From Actinophytocola sp963840275 (lineage in GTDB: Bacteria; Actinomycetota; Actinomycetes; Mycobacteriales; Pseudonocardiaceae), in contig CAWIYK010000007.1 in the NCBI GenBank assembly GCA_963840275.1, positions 434,001 through 498,000 of the forward strand: a stretch of 64,000 nucleotides of DNA, read 5' to 3'. Shown one piece after another: positions 18,913-26,639 of the stretch. The notes under the pieces were generated by a model, which did no database searches, was not told where the DNA came from, and was given only the letters and a program-made list of their open reading frames with translations. Numbering within the stretch: position 1 is the stretch's first letter; every line of letters starts with the position of its first letter. Made by a program: the position numbers and the translations under genes.

Positions 18913-18980
18913 CTGGCCCTCCGCCGCATCTCACCCTCGACCGACCCACACACGGGTGGACAGTCGAGGAGGAGGGCCAG
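18913..18980 (+). promoter_or_regulatory. 5' leader hairpin covering the ssgA-like ribosome binding site
   Basis: CTGGCCCTCC (18913-18922) pairs perfectly with GGAGGGCCAG (18971-18980), and inside it CCTCGAC (18935-18941) pairs with GTCGAGG (18963-18969). The right arms contain the GGAGG Shine-Dalgarno sequence just before the ATG at 18983. In the folded form the ribosome site would be hidden, so translation of the SsgA-like gene may be structurally controlled. Confidence 0.55.
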
Positions 18981-18982
18981 AG

Positions 18983-19384
18983 ATGACCACCGAAGCAATT
19001 CACGCTGAGCTCGTCGCGTTGTACGACGGCACCACGCCGGTCCGTTCACGCTGGTCCTACCGCGTCGACCACCCGTACACGGTGACCGCCGCGTTCCAGA
19101 CCGACCGGGACCGCTGGGTCGAGTGGGTCTTCTCCCGCGAGCTGCTCGTCGAGGGCCTGACCGACTCGGCGGGTGTCGGCGACGTGCGGATGCGGCCGCT
19201 CGAGGAACGCGGGCTGCACATGCTGGTCGTGGAGATCGAGTCGCCGGAGGGCTACGCCCTGCTGGAGCTGGACCACGAGTCGGTCGCCGGGTTTCTCGGC
19301 GCGACCGACGAGGTGGTCCCGCTCGGCACTGAGAGCGAGCACTTCGATGTCGACGCGCTGATCGACGAGCTCACCAGGGTCTGA
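18983..19384 (+). CDS. SsgA-like sporulation/cell-division regulator
   Basis: A 133-residue SsgA/SsgB-like protein. Typical pieces are the opening RYRVDHPYTVTAAF-type strand (here SYRVDHPYTVTAAF), WVFSRELLVEGLT, GVGDVRMRP, SPEGYALLELD and the FLxxTxxxVPxGxE-like stretch FLGATDEVVPLGTES. Family members localise septation and help sporulation or wall remodelling in filamentous actinobacteria. ATG at 18983 follows a GGAGG site that lies in a predicted hairpin. Confidence 0.88.
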   Translation: MTTEAIHAELVALYDGTTPVRSRWSYRVDHPYTVTAAFQTDRDRWVEWVFSRELLVEGLTDSAGVGDVRMRPLEERGLHMLVVEIESPEGYALLELDHESVAGFLGATDEVVPLGTESEHFDVDALIDELTRV

Positions 19385-19403
19385 CCGGGCGCGCGGTCGA
19401 AAC

Positions 19404-19453
19404 CCATGAGCGGTGTTTCAGGACCCTGGACGGTCCTGAAACACCGCTCATGG
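19404..19453. terminator. perfect 22-bp hairpin between convergent genes
   Basis: Bases 19404-19425 and 19432-19453 are exact reverse complements with a 6-base loop (arms begin CCATGAGCGGTG). It lies just after the SsgA-like gene and overlaps the stop codon of the convergent DUF1918 gene, so it can act as a bidirectional terminator. The length and perfection are unusual. Confidence 0.8.
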
Positions 19454-19633
19454 CGTTTTCTCGACGATGCAGTCCGGGCCGGGGAACACCAGCCGCTCGC
19501 GACCGTCCGGGAAGCGGACGAGGTAGGGCGGTGTCCCGTCGGTGCCCCGCACCTCGACGATCTCCGCGAGCTGGTCGGGGTTTCCCACCGCGCGACCGTG
19601 AATGTGCAGCTGGTCGCCTACCGATGCCTGCAT
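19448..19633 (-). CDS. DUF1918 protein
   Basis: A 61-residue protein of the DUF1918 family, a small SH3-like barrel: MQASVGDQLHIHGR, then IVEVRGTDGTPPYLVRFPDGRE. The start at 19633 is set by GGAGGAGG upstream. Its stop lies within the terminator hairpin. Function unknown. Confidence 0.88.
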   Translation of the reverse strand: MQASVGDQLHIHGRAVGNPDQLAEIVEVRGTDGTPPYLVRFPDGRERLVFPGPDCIVEKTP

Positions 19634-19700
19634 GATGCGACCTCCTCCCGCGCCCACCCAGGGTAGGGCTCCAGAGCCCGCCGGCTTCTACTCTGTTGGG

Positions 19701-20357
19701 GTGATCTCGGAGGTTCTGGCACGGGTGGACGGGGTGTGCGGCGAGTTGGTGCTCCGGCGGGTCGGCGCGCACCACGAGATCATCGCGAACGGCGTGTTCC
19801 TGATGGACACGCGTAACGGCGAGTCCGAGCGGCTGCTGGTCGAGGCGGCGGCGGCCCGCATGCCCGCCGGTGGTCGGCTGCTCGTCGGCGGCCTCGGGGT
19901 CGGCTTCTCGCTGCGGGAGGCGTTGTCGCGGCCGGCGGTCGGCTCGGTGGTGGTCGTCGAACGCGAGGCCGCGGTGATCGCGTGGAACGAGGGCCCGCTG
20001 GGCAACGCGGCGGTCCTGGCCGAGCCCCGCGTGCGCGTGGTGGCCGCCGACCTGCTGAGCTGGCTGCCCACCGCGGGGCGGTTCGACGCCATCTGCCTGG
20101 ACATCGACAATGGTCCGGAGTGGACGGTCGACGAGGGCAACGCGGCGCTGTACGGCCCGGCCGGCCTGTCGATGCTTGCCGACGCCCTGACCCCGGGCGG
20201 CGTACTGGCGGTGTGGAGCGCCAACGCGGCGCCGGCGTTCGAGGCGGCGCTGGCGGTGCGGTTCGGCCCCGTCGAGACCCTGCCGGTCGTCGTCCCGCGC
20301 GGCGAGCCGGACCTGATCTACCTGGTGATCCGATCGATATCGACCGGCGGTAACTGA
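19701..20357 (+). CDS. spermidine-synthase-like methyltransferase-fold protein
   Basis: A 218-residue Rossmann-fold protein related to polyamine aminopropyltransferases. It shows MDTRNGESERLLVEAA, the glycine-rich RLLVGGLGVGFSLREAL loop, an acidic VVVVEREAAVIAW strand end, and FDAICLDIDNGPEWTVDE. It is shorter than bona fide spermidine synthases and lacks their N-terminal beta domain, so substrate and reaction are uncertain. GTG at 19701 is preferred because the upstream extension overlaps the divergent DUF1918 start. Confidence 0.75.
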   Translation: MISEVLARVDGVCGELVLRRVGAHHEIIANGVFLMDTRNGESERLLVEAAAARMPAGGRLLVGGLGVGFSLREALSRPAVGSVVVVEREAAVIAWNEGPLGNAAVLAEPRVRVVAADLLSWLPTAGRFDAICLDIDNGPEWTVDEGNAALYGPAGLSMLADALTPGGVLAVWSANAAPAFEAALAVRFGPVETLPVVVPRGEPDLIYLVIRSISTGGN

Positions 20358-20402
20358 ACCCCGGCGCGGCGCGACATCCCCAGGAATGACACTGGAGGTG
20401 CG

Positions 20403-20606
20403 ATGCTCCGCCGCCGCCCACGCCGAACCGCGGCCCCGTGGACGGGGTGGCTCGTCCTCGCCGGGGTGTACCTCACGGCGACCGTGATCAACTTGCTGCT
20501 GGCGTTGAGCATGCACGTGTTGTGGCCGGTGCTGCTGGCGGCGTTGCTGGCGTTGGTGACGGCGCTCTGCACGTCGGCGGCGATCTCCGCCTGGCGCAAA
20601 AGCTAG
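20403..20606 (+). CDS. small two-helix membrane protein
   Basis: A 67-residue protein with a basic N-terminus (MLRRRPRR) and two hydrophobic helices (about 16-35 and 38-58). GGAGGT lies six bases before the ATG. No family recognised. Confidence 0.65.
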   Translation: MLRRRPRRTAAPWTGWLVLAGVYLTATVINLLLALSMHVLWPVLLAALLALVTALCTSAAISAWRKS

Positions 20607-21215
20607 GTTCTTGGATCTTTGTGCCCACACTCAAAATCCGGGGAGGCGGACAGCGTGTGGGCTGCCAGCATCGAGCCGGCCGGCGGAATCCCTTTCGTGT
20701 AAAGGTACTCGACCGTCCAAAATGGATGGCCGGTCGAGATTCCGCTCACCGAAGGCTCGTCCAACAGCTCCGCCTCCGAGTTCCGCTCGCAGTGGACGCC
20801 CGGCGCGCCGGGCATCCGGTCCGCCGTCTCGACTCCTGCCCGCGCCCGGGTGTGACACCGGCCAGCTGCCGCACGCGCGCACTCGACCGTCGGGTCGTCG
20901 GCGGTCGCGGCCTCCGGCAAACAGGTTGATCGCGAACAGCGCGCCGGCGAGGAGCACGCCGAGCCCCGCGGTGACGAGCGGCGCCGCGCGCGCCGCTCGG
21001 TTCGCTCGCGCAACACCACCACGATCTTGAACTTCTCGTTCGCGGCAAGGGTGAGCGCGCCTCGGGCAGCAGGATCTCCCGCATCCTCGGCAGCAGCGAG
21101 CGGCGCACCTTCGGCAGCTCGATGTCGCCGCCGGTGTTGCGGATCCGGATGACGACGAAGGTCAGCCGGTCCACCACCTCGATCTTCGAGTCGCTCTGTC
21201 CGCACCCGAGAGGAG
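20603..21215 (-). pseudogene. frameshifted membrane-protein gene remnant
   Basis: Coherent protein-like pieces appear in three frames on the minus strand: DSKIEVVDRLTFVVIRIRN...LPKVRRSLLPRM (about 21195-21070), then LAANEKFKIVVVLRERTE, then a transmembrane-like LLAGALFAINLFAGG (about 20950), and finally HPFWTVEYLYTKGIPPAGS to a stop at 20603. At least two frameshifts separate them. I infer one decayed gene with a single membrane anchor, family unknown. The 260 bp after it (21216-21474) hold only the upstream region of the methyltransferase. Confidence 0.5.
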
Positions 21216-21474
21216 TTCCACGGCCCCCGAAATGACAGGAGTCAACCGACGGTTCAGCTGTCCGTCGTCAGTGTGACGTTGCTAGACCGAACGGGTGACT
21301 TTCGGTTGGCGTCCCAAGGAAATCCCAAGGTCAGCGCAGCTTCCCCACCAGCGCAGGTGCAGATGCACGGGCGTTTTGAGGGTGGATTGGCCGTGAATAC
21401 CCGCGTTTACCCGCTGCCTGGGCGTCGCTACTCTGGGTCGGTCCACCCGAATACGTTTGGTTGTGAGGTTTGCG

Positions 21475-22332
21475 ATGGCCGAGACCGCGTCCAAGTACGA
21501 CGCGCCCAGCATGGTTCCCGTCGGGGTCGACCCGACCCGCGCGAGCATCGCCCGGGTGTACGACGCGTTTCTCGGTGGCAAGGACAACTACGCGATCGAC
21601 CGCGAGGTCTTCAACCGGGTGGTGCAGGTCGCGCCCGAGGCGCGGGACCTCGCGTGGTCCAACCGCAACTTCCTGACCAGGGCCGTTAGGTTCCTCGCCG
21701 ACCAGGGTGGCATCCGCCAGTTCCTCGACTGCGGCTCCGGCCTGCCGACCGCGGAGAACACGCACCAGATCGCGCAGCGCATCGACCCGGAGGCGCGGGT
21801 CGTGTACGTCGACAACGATCCCGTGGTGATCGCGCACGGCGAGGCGCTGCTGGAGGACAACGACTTCACGCACTTCGTGCCGGCGGATATCTTCGAGCCG
21901 CAGCAGGTGCTGCAGAACGAGGTCGTGCGCAAGCACATCGACTTCACGCAGCCGCTGGCGCTGCTGCACGTCGGCACGCTGCACCACTACACCGCCGAGA
22001 ACGGCGGCGAGCTGATGAAGGAGTACGTCGAGGCGCTGCCGTCCGGCAGCTTCGTCGTGATCTCCCACTTTTTCAACCCGGAGACGCCCGGCCACGAGGA
22101 GCTCGCGCGGCGCATGGAGGACGTGTTCATCCACAGCCCCATGGGTTCCGGCCGGTTCCGTACGAAGGCACAGCTGCGGGAGTTCATGCCGGGGCTGGAG
22201 ATCATCTCGCCGGGGCCGGGCAAGCCGGGCGACTTCGAGCTGTCCGACCTGTGGTGGCCGGACGGTCCGAAGCTGCGGCCGTTGAGCCAGGTCGAGGAGT
22301 GCAGCGCGGCGGCCGTCGGCCGCAAGCCGTGA
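21475..22332 (+). CDS. SAM-dependent methyltransferase (DUF574/PF04672 type)
   Basis: A 285-residue protein of the actinobacterial methyltransferase family PF04672. It opens with GVDPTRASIARVYDAFLGGKDNYAIDR (read from residue 15), the family hallmark, then FLDCGSGLPTAENTHQIAQ, VVYVDNDPVVIAHGEALL and ALLHVGTLHHY. ATG at 21475 is preferred over an upstream in-frame start. Substrates of this large family are unknown. An intrinsic terminator follows. Confidence 0.88.
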   Translation: MAETASKYDAPSMVPVGVDPTRASIARVYDAFLGGKDNYAIDREVFNRVVQVAPEARDLAWSNRNFLTRAVRFLADQGGIRQFLDCGSGLPTAENTHQIAQRIDPEARVVYVDNDPVVIAHGEALLEDNDFTHFVPADIFEPQQVLQNEVVRKHIDFTQPLALLHVGTLHHYTAENGGELMKEYVEALPSGSFVVISHFFNPETPGHEELARRMEDVFIHSPMGSGRFRTKAQLREFMPGLEIISPGPGKPGDFELSDLWWPDGPKLRPLSQVEECSAAAVGRKP

Positions 22333-22344
22333 GCTGACTTTCGA

Positions 22345-22374
22345 CGGGCGTCCACCTCGGTGGGCGCCCGTTTT
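22345..22374 (+). terminator. intrinsic terminator of the methyltransferase gene
   Basis: CGGGCGTCCACC (22345-22356) pairs with GGTGGGCGCCCG (22359-22370) apart from one G-T type mismatch, and is followed directly by TTTT. It is 12 bp after the stop codon. Confidence 0.8.
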
Positions 22375-22383
22375 GTTGTGCGG

Positions 22384-22543
22384 GCTGGCCGCTGGCCCCC
22401 TCGAACCACGCTACCCTCGACCACCGACAGAAACGCGCGTCCAGCGCCCGGCTGTGGACAACCCGCCGCCTTGTGGACAACTCACGCGCCCGCCCCGGAA
22501 TCTGTCGGTCCCGCTCGGTAAGCTGGAAATCGGGGGCCGGAGG
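22384..22543. repeat. DnaA-box inverted-repeat element, copy A
   Basis: Two imperfect inverted arms of about 45 bp enclose two DnaA boxes, TGTGGACAA at 22453-22461 and 22472-22480, in the same orientation. The outer part of the right arm reads GGGGGCCGGAGGC and the inner part of the arms is ACCGACAGA / TCTGTCGGT. The first 30 bp are nearly identical to copy B. The right arm encodes the last residues and stop of the LLM oxidoreductase. Confidence 0.8.
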
Positions 22544-23381
22544 CGCGCCCGGTCACGGCCGCGATGATTTCCAGGTCGCGCCGCCAAGTCTTCTCGTCCG
22601 GCGCGTCCACCGACAGCACCACCCGATGCGCGCCGGCGGCTTCGTAAGCCGCGAAATGCGCCGCGGTGCCCGGCATCGGAATCTCTCGTGCGTCCACTTC
22701 GGACATTCCGTGGTCGTCGATCAGGCTGCGCACGAAGGAGTCCGGCGAACTGCTGACGAACGCATGCCCGCCGACCGTGATCCCGGGAGTCCGTCGCCCC
22801 GCCGCACGCTTTCGCAACTCTCGCACGCGTTCGCCGAGCTGTGCCGGACTGATCAACGAGGGAAACCACTCGTCGCCGAAGCGGATCGCACGGTCGAGCG
22901 CGGCGTCGGAGTTCCCGCCGACGAGGACCGGCGGCATGGTGGCGGGCGCGAAACTGACGGTCGCACCGTTCAACTCGACGCGCCGCCCGGCGAGAAGTGC
23001 CGGCAGTGCAAGGAGGGCATCGTCCATGCGGCGTCCGCGCCCGCGGGCCGGCGATCCGACCGCCTGCCAGAACGGGGCGCCGGGAAAGCCGCCCGCACCA
23101 ACGCCGAGCAGCACCCGGTCACCCGAGAGTTGTTGCAGCGTAACGAGTTGGCTCGCGAGCCATGCGACCTGGCGAGTGGGCAGGACCAGCGTGCCGAACC
23201 CGAGTCGCACACGTTCGGTGGCGCCGGCGAGGACCCCGAGCGCGGTGACCGCGTCGAGCGCGGGGCGGCCGTCGCCGAACTGCAGGTCAGGCAACCAGAC
23301 GGACTCGAACCCGAGCGCCTCGACGACCCGCGCCCGCGCGACGAGGTCGGTGCCGGAGAGGGTGATACCGACGTCGATCAT
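22482..23381 (-). CDS. LLM-class (F420-dependent-type) oxidoreductase
   Basis: A 299-residue luciferase-like monooxygenase-fold protein: VEALGFESVWLPD, a TERVRLGFGTLVLPTR strand and GVGAGGFPGAPFWQAVG. In actinobacteria such proteins usually use the deazaflavin F420, less often FMN. ATG at 23381. The last 15 or so residues are encoded by the right arm of repeat copy A, so the native C-terminus seems to have been replaced or extended by insertion of the repeat. The gene is bracketed by copies A and B. Substrate unknown. Confidence 0.85.
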   Translation of the reverse strand: MIDVGITLSGTDLVARARVVEALGFESVWLPDLQFGDGRPALDAVTALGVLAGATERVRLGFGTLVLPTRQVAWLASQLVTLQQLSGDRVLLGVGAGGFPGAPFWQAVGSPARGRGRRMDDALLALPALLAGRRVELNGATVSFAPATMPPVLVGGNSDAALDRAIRFGDEWFPSLISPAQLGERVRELRKRAAGRRTPGITVGGHAFVSSSPDSFVRSLIDDHGMSEVDAREIPMPGTAAHFAAYEAAGAHRVVLSVDAPDEKTWRRDLEIIAAVTGRASGPRFPAYRAGPTDSGAGA

Positions 23382-23423
23382 GTGGCCAGCGTGCTACCTC
23401 GAGCAAGGTGGAGGTCAAGCCCG

Positions 23424-23584
23424 GCTGGCCGCTGGCCCCCTCGAACCACGCTACCGCAAGACACCGACACTCCCGGCCGCGCCGAGTGTCTCCTGTGGAC
23501 AACTCGCGCGTTGTGGACAACTCCTTGGGACGCAACCGAAAGTGTCGGTGCCCGACGCTAGTGTGGATTCCGGGGGCCGGAGGC
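23424..23584. repeat. DnaA-box inverted-repeat element, copy B
   Basis: Same plan as copy A: arms 23424-23470 and 23538-23584, DnaA boxes TGTGGACAA at 23494-23502 and 23512-23520. The inner arm sequence is CACCGACACT paired with AGTGTCGGTG; compared with ACCGACAGA / TCTGTCGGT in copy A, both sides have changed together and pairing is kept. The gene-free stretch 23382-23967 consists mainly of copies B and C. Confidence 0.8.
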
Positions 23585-23625
23585 CAACGGGCCGCCGGTG
23601 GTGGCGCGTGGGTGGCCCGGGCGAC

Positions 23626-23654
23626 GATGCCGTCAAGGGGTCCTTCACGGCATC
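23626..23654. repeat. intergenic hairpin between repeat copies B and C
   Basis: GATGCCGTcAAGG and CCTTcACGGCATC form a 13-bp stem with one mismatch and a 3-base loop. The centre shares GGGGTCCTTCA with the hairpin at 16733-16768, so this may be a second small intergenic repeat family. Confidence 0.6.
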
Positions 23655-23738
23655 GCCGAACGCGCGCGAGCGGGCGACGTACCGGACCGGCGTCCCGAGC
23701 GCGTGGGCGACGCACCAGCGTGGCGACAGCGGCCAGGC

Positions 23739-23911
23739 TTGGCCTCCGGCCCCCCGAGATCCACGCTACCCGCGACCACCGACAGAAACGGACGAGCAAA
23801 AGCGGGCCTGTGGACAACACGAGCGGCCGGCTCCGCCTGTGGACAACTCACGACCGCGGGCCGTGGATTGTCGGTACCTACCCGTAGGCTGGAATCGGGG
23901 GCCGGAGGCCA
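23739..23911. repeat. DnaA-box inverted-repeat element, copy C
   Basis: Third copy, with arms 23739-23786 and 23864-23911. DnaA boxes TGTGGACAA are at 23809-23817 and 23838-23846. Outer arms read GGCCTCCGGCCCCC and its complement; inner arms keep ACCGACA / TGTCGGT. It ends about 55 bp before the DUF6882-like gene. Confidence 0.8.
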
Positions 23912-23938
23912 CAACCTCCACTAATGCCGAGGTCCGAG

Positions 23939-23967
23939 CCGTCCAGTCTGGACGGTAGCGTCCAGAC
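23939..23967. promoter_or_regulatory. triple half-site palindrome at a start codon
   Basis: CCGTCCAG-T-CTGGACGG (23939-23955) is a perfect palindrome, and its right half pairs again as GTCTGGACG-N4-CGTCCAGAC (23946-23967). Three CGTCCAG half-sites thus alternate in orientation and end exactly at the GTG of the next gene. This suggests an operator, and possibly a leaderless transcript. The binding protein is unknown. Confidence 0.45.
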
Positions 23968-24672
23968 GTGCCCACCTTCATCGAACTGCAGGACGACGCC
24001 GCGTTGCTGTCGTTCGAACACCAGCTGCACCTGTCCGAGACCGTCGGCGAAAGCGCGTGGGAGACCGACCTCGCGGCGCCGCGGTTCTCGTTCACCGGTC
24101 AACACCCGCTGACCTGCACGAAGGTGCACCTCCTCGGGAGCGCGGCGCCGGGGCCGAAGTCGTGGCTGTGGAGCTGGGCCAACCCGTTCGGGTACCGCCA
24201 GGACATTCTCGAGCTGGCCGAGCACGTCCGCGACTTCGGACAGCAGCACAACATCCCCGAGCTGTCGACCGCGGAGGTCCCGTTCGACGCCCTGCCCGGC
24301 TCGCCGACCGACCCCGCGCAGGTCGCGTCGCTCATGATGGAGGCGGCCAAGGCCATCTCCGGCCGCTGGACCGGCTACTCCGGCCCGGTTGGCGGCGGCA
24401 CGCGCGCCGGGTTCGTCATCGAGCACCCCGAGTTCGTGCTGCCGGCGCCGGCTGGCCCGCGCGTGGCCCGTGTGCTGCAGCAGGGCCTCGCCGAGCTGCG
24501 GCTCCACGACCACCGCCGCGCGTTCCACGCCTACGCGTCCCGCCGTGGCCTGCGCGCCGAGCACAACGCGGCGCAGATGCAGGTCACCGGACCCGGCTTC
24601 ACCGTCTCGGTGCAGTTCAACGAGCAGAACCTGGTCACGGGCATGACCTTCAACATGGGCGCCGACCACTGA
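23968..24672 (+). CDS. DUF6882-like protein
   Basis: A 234-residue soluble protein. The motif SWLWSWANPFGYRQDILELA and the later RWTGYSGPVGGG resemble the uncharacterised DUF6882 family. The GTG at 23968 follows directly on a palindrome and has no clear ribosome binding site. No catalytic motif is evident. It converges with the HhH-GPD gene. Confidence 0.65.
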   Translation: MPTFIELQDDAALLSFEHQLHLSETVGESAWETDLAAPRFSFTGQHPLTCTKVHLLGSAAPGPKSWLWSWANPFGYRQDILELAEHVRDFGQQHNIPELSTAEVPFDALPGSPTDPAQVASLMMEAAKAISGRWTGYSGPVGGGTRAGFVIEHPEFVLPAPAGPRVARVLQQGLAELRLHDHRRAFHAYASRRGLRAEHNAAQMQVTGPGFTVSVQFNEQNLVTGMTFNMGADH

Positions 24673-24681
24673 CCGCCCGTG

Positions 24682-25257
24682 TCAGGCCTTCGCCGCCTTG
24701 GCGGCCGCCTTCATCTGCTTCTTGTACGCACGCACTTCCTGCAGACTGGCGTCGTCGACGATGTCGGCCACCGACAGGTAGCTGCCCTTCTTCGCGAAGT
24801 CGCCGGCCGCCTGCTGCCAGCCCGCCGCCCGCAGACCGCGCTGCTTGCCGAGCAGCGCGAGGAAGATCTTGGCCTTGATCTCGCCGAAACCGGGGAGCGC
24901 CCGGAGCCGCTTGAGTACCTCGGCGCCCGACGGGTCGCCGGCGGTCCACAGCGCCTCCGCGCTGCCGTCGTACTCCTCGACCAACCCCTGGCACATCGCC
25001 TGCACACGCTTGGCCATCGAACCGGGGAAGCGGTGGATCGCGGGCGGGGTGGAACACAGCGCGGCGAACTTCTCCGGGTCGTACTCGGCGATGGTCCGCG
25101 CGTCCATCGCGCCGATCCGGTCCAGGATCTTCTTCGGCCCGGCGAACGCGGTCTCGATGGTTATCTGCTGGTCCAGCAGCATGCCGATGAGCAGCGCCAA
25201 CGGCTCGCGCTCGAGCAGGTCGTTCGCCTCGGAGTCGGTGGTCAGCCAGATCGCCAT
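24682..25257 (-). CDS. HhH-GPD-type DNA repair protein
   Basis: A 191-residue helix-hairpin-helix protein of the HhH-GPD glycosylase superfamily. It shows LLIGMLLDQQITIETAFAGP, the hairpin LRALPGFGEIKAKIFLALLG, and a Lys/Ala-rich tail. Actinobacterial relatives are annotated as Fe-S-free base-excision repair glycosylases; the damaged base recognised is unknown. It may be a divergent member, as the usual catalytic Asp context is not clear. Confidence 0.85.
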   Translation of the reverse strand: MAIWLTTDSEANDLLEREPLALLIGMLLDQQITIETAFAGPKKILDRIGAMDARTIAEYDPEKFAALCSTPPAIHRFPGSMAKRVQAMCQGLVEEYDGSAEALWTAGDPSGAEVLKRLRALPGFGEIKAKIFLALLGKQRGLRAAGWQQAAGDFAKKGSYLSVADIVDDASLQEVRAYKKQMKAAAKAAKA

Positions 25258-25389
25258 GCCGCCATCATGGCACGGGGTCGCCTACCCCGAGGAGAGTAGC
25301 CGCGGGACACCGGTGTACCGCACCGGTCGCACCGCGAATGTCGCGCCGGTGTGGACGACAAGAACGCGTGAGGAAGCCACCATTGACAC

Positions 25390-25491
25390 ATGAAACTAAT
25401 GGTCTCCCTGCTGGTCGGGACGCTCTCGGTGCGCGTGACCAAGAACGTGCTCGCCCAGAACCGGCGCAACCGACGGTTCGTGCGGCTATGA
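25390..25491 (+). CDS. 33-residue basic peptide, coupled to the next gene
   Basis: ATG at 25390 opens 33 codons (hydrophobic start MVSLLVGTLSV, then a basic NRRNRRFVRL end). The TGA overlaps the ATG of the downstream membrane protein (ATGA). The overlap hints at real translation, either of a peptide or as a coupling leader. No family recognised. Confidence 0.4.
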   Translation: MKLMVSLLVGTLSVRVTKNVLAQNRRNRRFVRL

Positions 25492-26006
25492 CCACGCGGA
25501 CCGCGGAGCGTCGCAGAAGGCTCACTCCGACGGCCCGCAAGTGGCTGCTGGTCACCCACATCGTGGTGTCCGTCGGATGGCTGGGGCTCAACGTCGGCAA
25601 CCTGACGCTCGCGATCACCGGCCTGTCCACCGACGACCCCACCACGCAGCACGCCGTCTTCCAGGCGATGTACGTCGTCGGCGGCACGTTGCTGATCCCC
25701 GTCAGCCTGCTCGCGTTCGCGTCCGGGGTGTCGCTCGCGCTGCTCACCCATTGGGGCCTTTTCCGGTACCGCTGGGTGATCGTGAAGTTCTCGCTGACAC
25801 TGATCGCGGTGGTGCTGCTCCCGCTGTCGCTCCTGCCCGGGCTGCGCGAGCTGTCCGAGCTGATGTCCGCCACCCCGGCCGACGAGCTCGCCGACCTCGG
25901 CGCGAGCGGGCCGCAGATCCTGGCCGCCGGCTTGGTGTCGACGACGATGTACGTGACCAACGCGGTGCTCTCGGTGCTCAAACCGTGGGGCCGGACGAAG
26001 CGCTGA
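25488..26006 (+). CDS. four-helix membrane protein
   Basis: A 172-residue integral membrane protein with about four hydrophobic helices (WLLVTHIVVSVGWLGLNVGN, then about 62-85, 95-120 and 140-160). It resembles the DUF2269-like small membrane proteins of actinobacteria. Start at 25488 overlaps the upstream short ORF. Function unknown. Confidence 0.75.
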   Translation: MTTRTAERRRRLTPTARKWLLVTHIVVSVGWLGLNVGNLTLAITGLSTDDPTTQHAVFQAMYVVGGTLLIPVSLLAFASGVSLALLTHWGLFRYRWVIVKFSLTLIAVVLLPLSLLPGLRELSELMSATPADELADLGASGPQILAAGLVSTTMYVTNAVLSVLKPWGRTKR

Positions 26007-26021
26007 CGTACGTTGGCGGGT

Positions 26022-26582
26022 GTGCTCAGACCTGACTACCCGATCAAGACCGACCGACTGATCCTCCGTCCCTTCGCCGAGACCGACCTCGAGGCGATGC
26101 ACACCTACCACCAGCTGCCCGAGGTGGCGCGGTTCCTGTACTGGGCGGCCCGCACCCGCGAGGACACCGAGCGCTCGCTGCGCTACCGCGTCACGCATCC
26201 GACGATCGAGCGCGAGGGCGACATCCTCGTGCTGGCCGTCGAGCACCAGGAGACCGGCGCGCTGCTCGGCGAGGTGAACCTGTCGTGGCGTTCCGAGGAG
26301 CACCGGACCGGCGAGTTCGGCTTCATCTTCGACCCCCGCCACCACGGCCACGGGTACGCGGGGGAGGCCGCCGTCGAGATGCTGCGGCTCGGGTTCGACG
26401 GGCTGCGCCTGCACCGGGTCATCGGCCGCTGCGACGGGCGCAACGCCGCGTCGGCCAAGCTCATGACGCGCCTCGGGCTCCGCAGGGAGGCGCACTTCGT
26501 GCAGAACGAGATCGTCAAGGGCGAGTGGACCGACGAGTTCGTGTTCGCGATGCTCGAACACGAGTGGGCGGCTCGACCCTGA
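26022..26582 (+). CDS. GNAT-family N-acetyltransferase (RimJ-like)
   Basis: A 186-residue acetyltransferase of the RimJ/RimL type. It opens with IKTDRLILRPFAETDLEAM; the acetyl-CoA-binding region is FGFIFDPRHHGHGYAGEAA, then RVIGRCDGRNAASAKLMTRLG. GTG at 26022 is preferred to a TTG at 26013. The acceptor is unknown. Confidence 0.9.
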   Translation: MLRPDYPIKTDRLILRPFAETDLEAMHTYHQLPEVARFLYWAARTREDTERSLRYRVTHPTIEREGDILVLAVEHQETGALLGEVNLSWRSEEHRTGEFGFIFDPRHHGHGYAGEAAVEMLRLGFDGLRLHRVIGRCDGRNAASAKLMTRLGLRREAHFVQNEIVKGEWTDEFVFAMLEHEWAARP

Positions 26583-26639
26583 GCCGACTCCGGGATCGTC
26601 CCGGATGGCACGGCCGACGTCGGCCGCCAGGCTCGTCCC

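Noticed and set aside
22453..23846. Chromosomal origin (oriC) because of six DnaA boxes
   Set aside because: No dnaA, dnaN, rpmH or gyrB nearby, the boxes sit inside repeated hairpin elements, and there is no AT-rich unwinding region.
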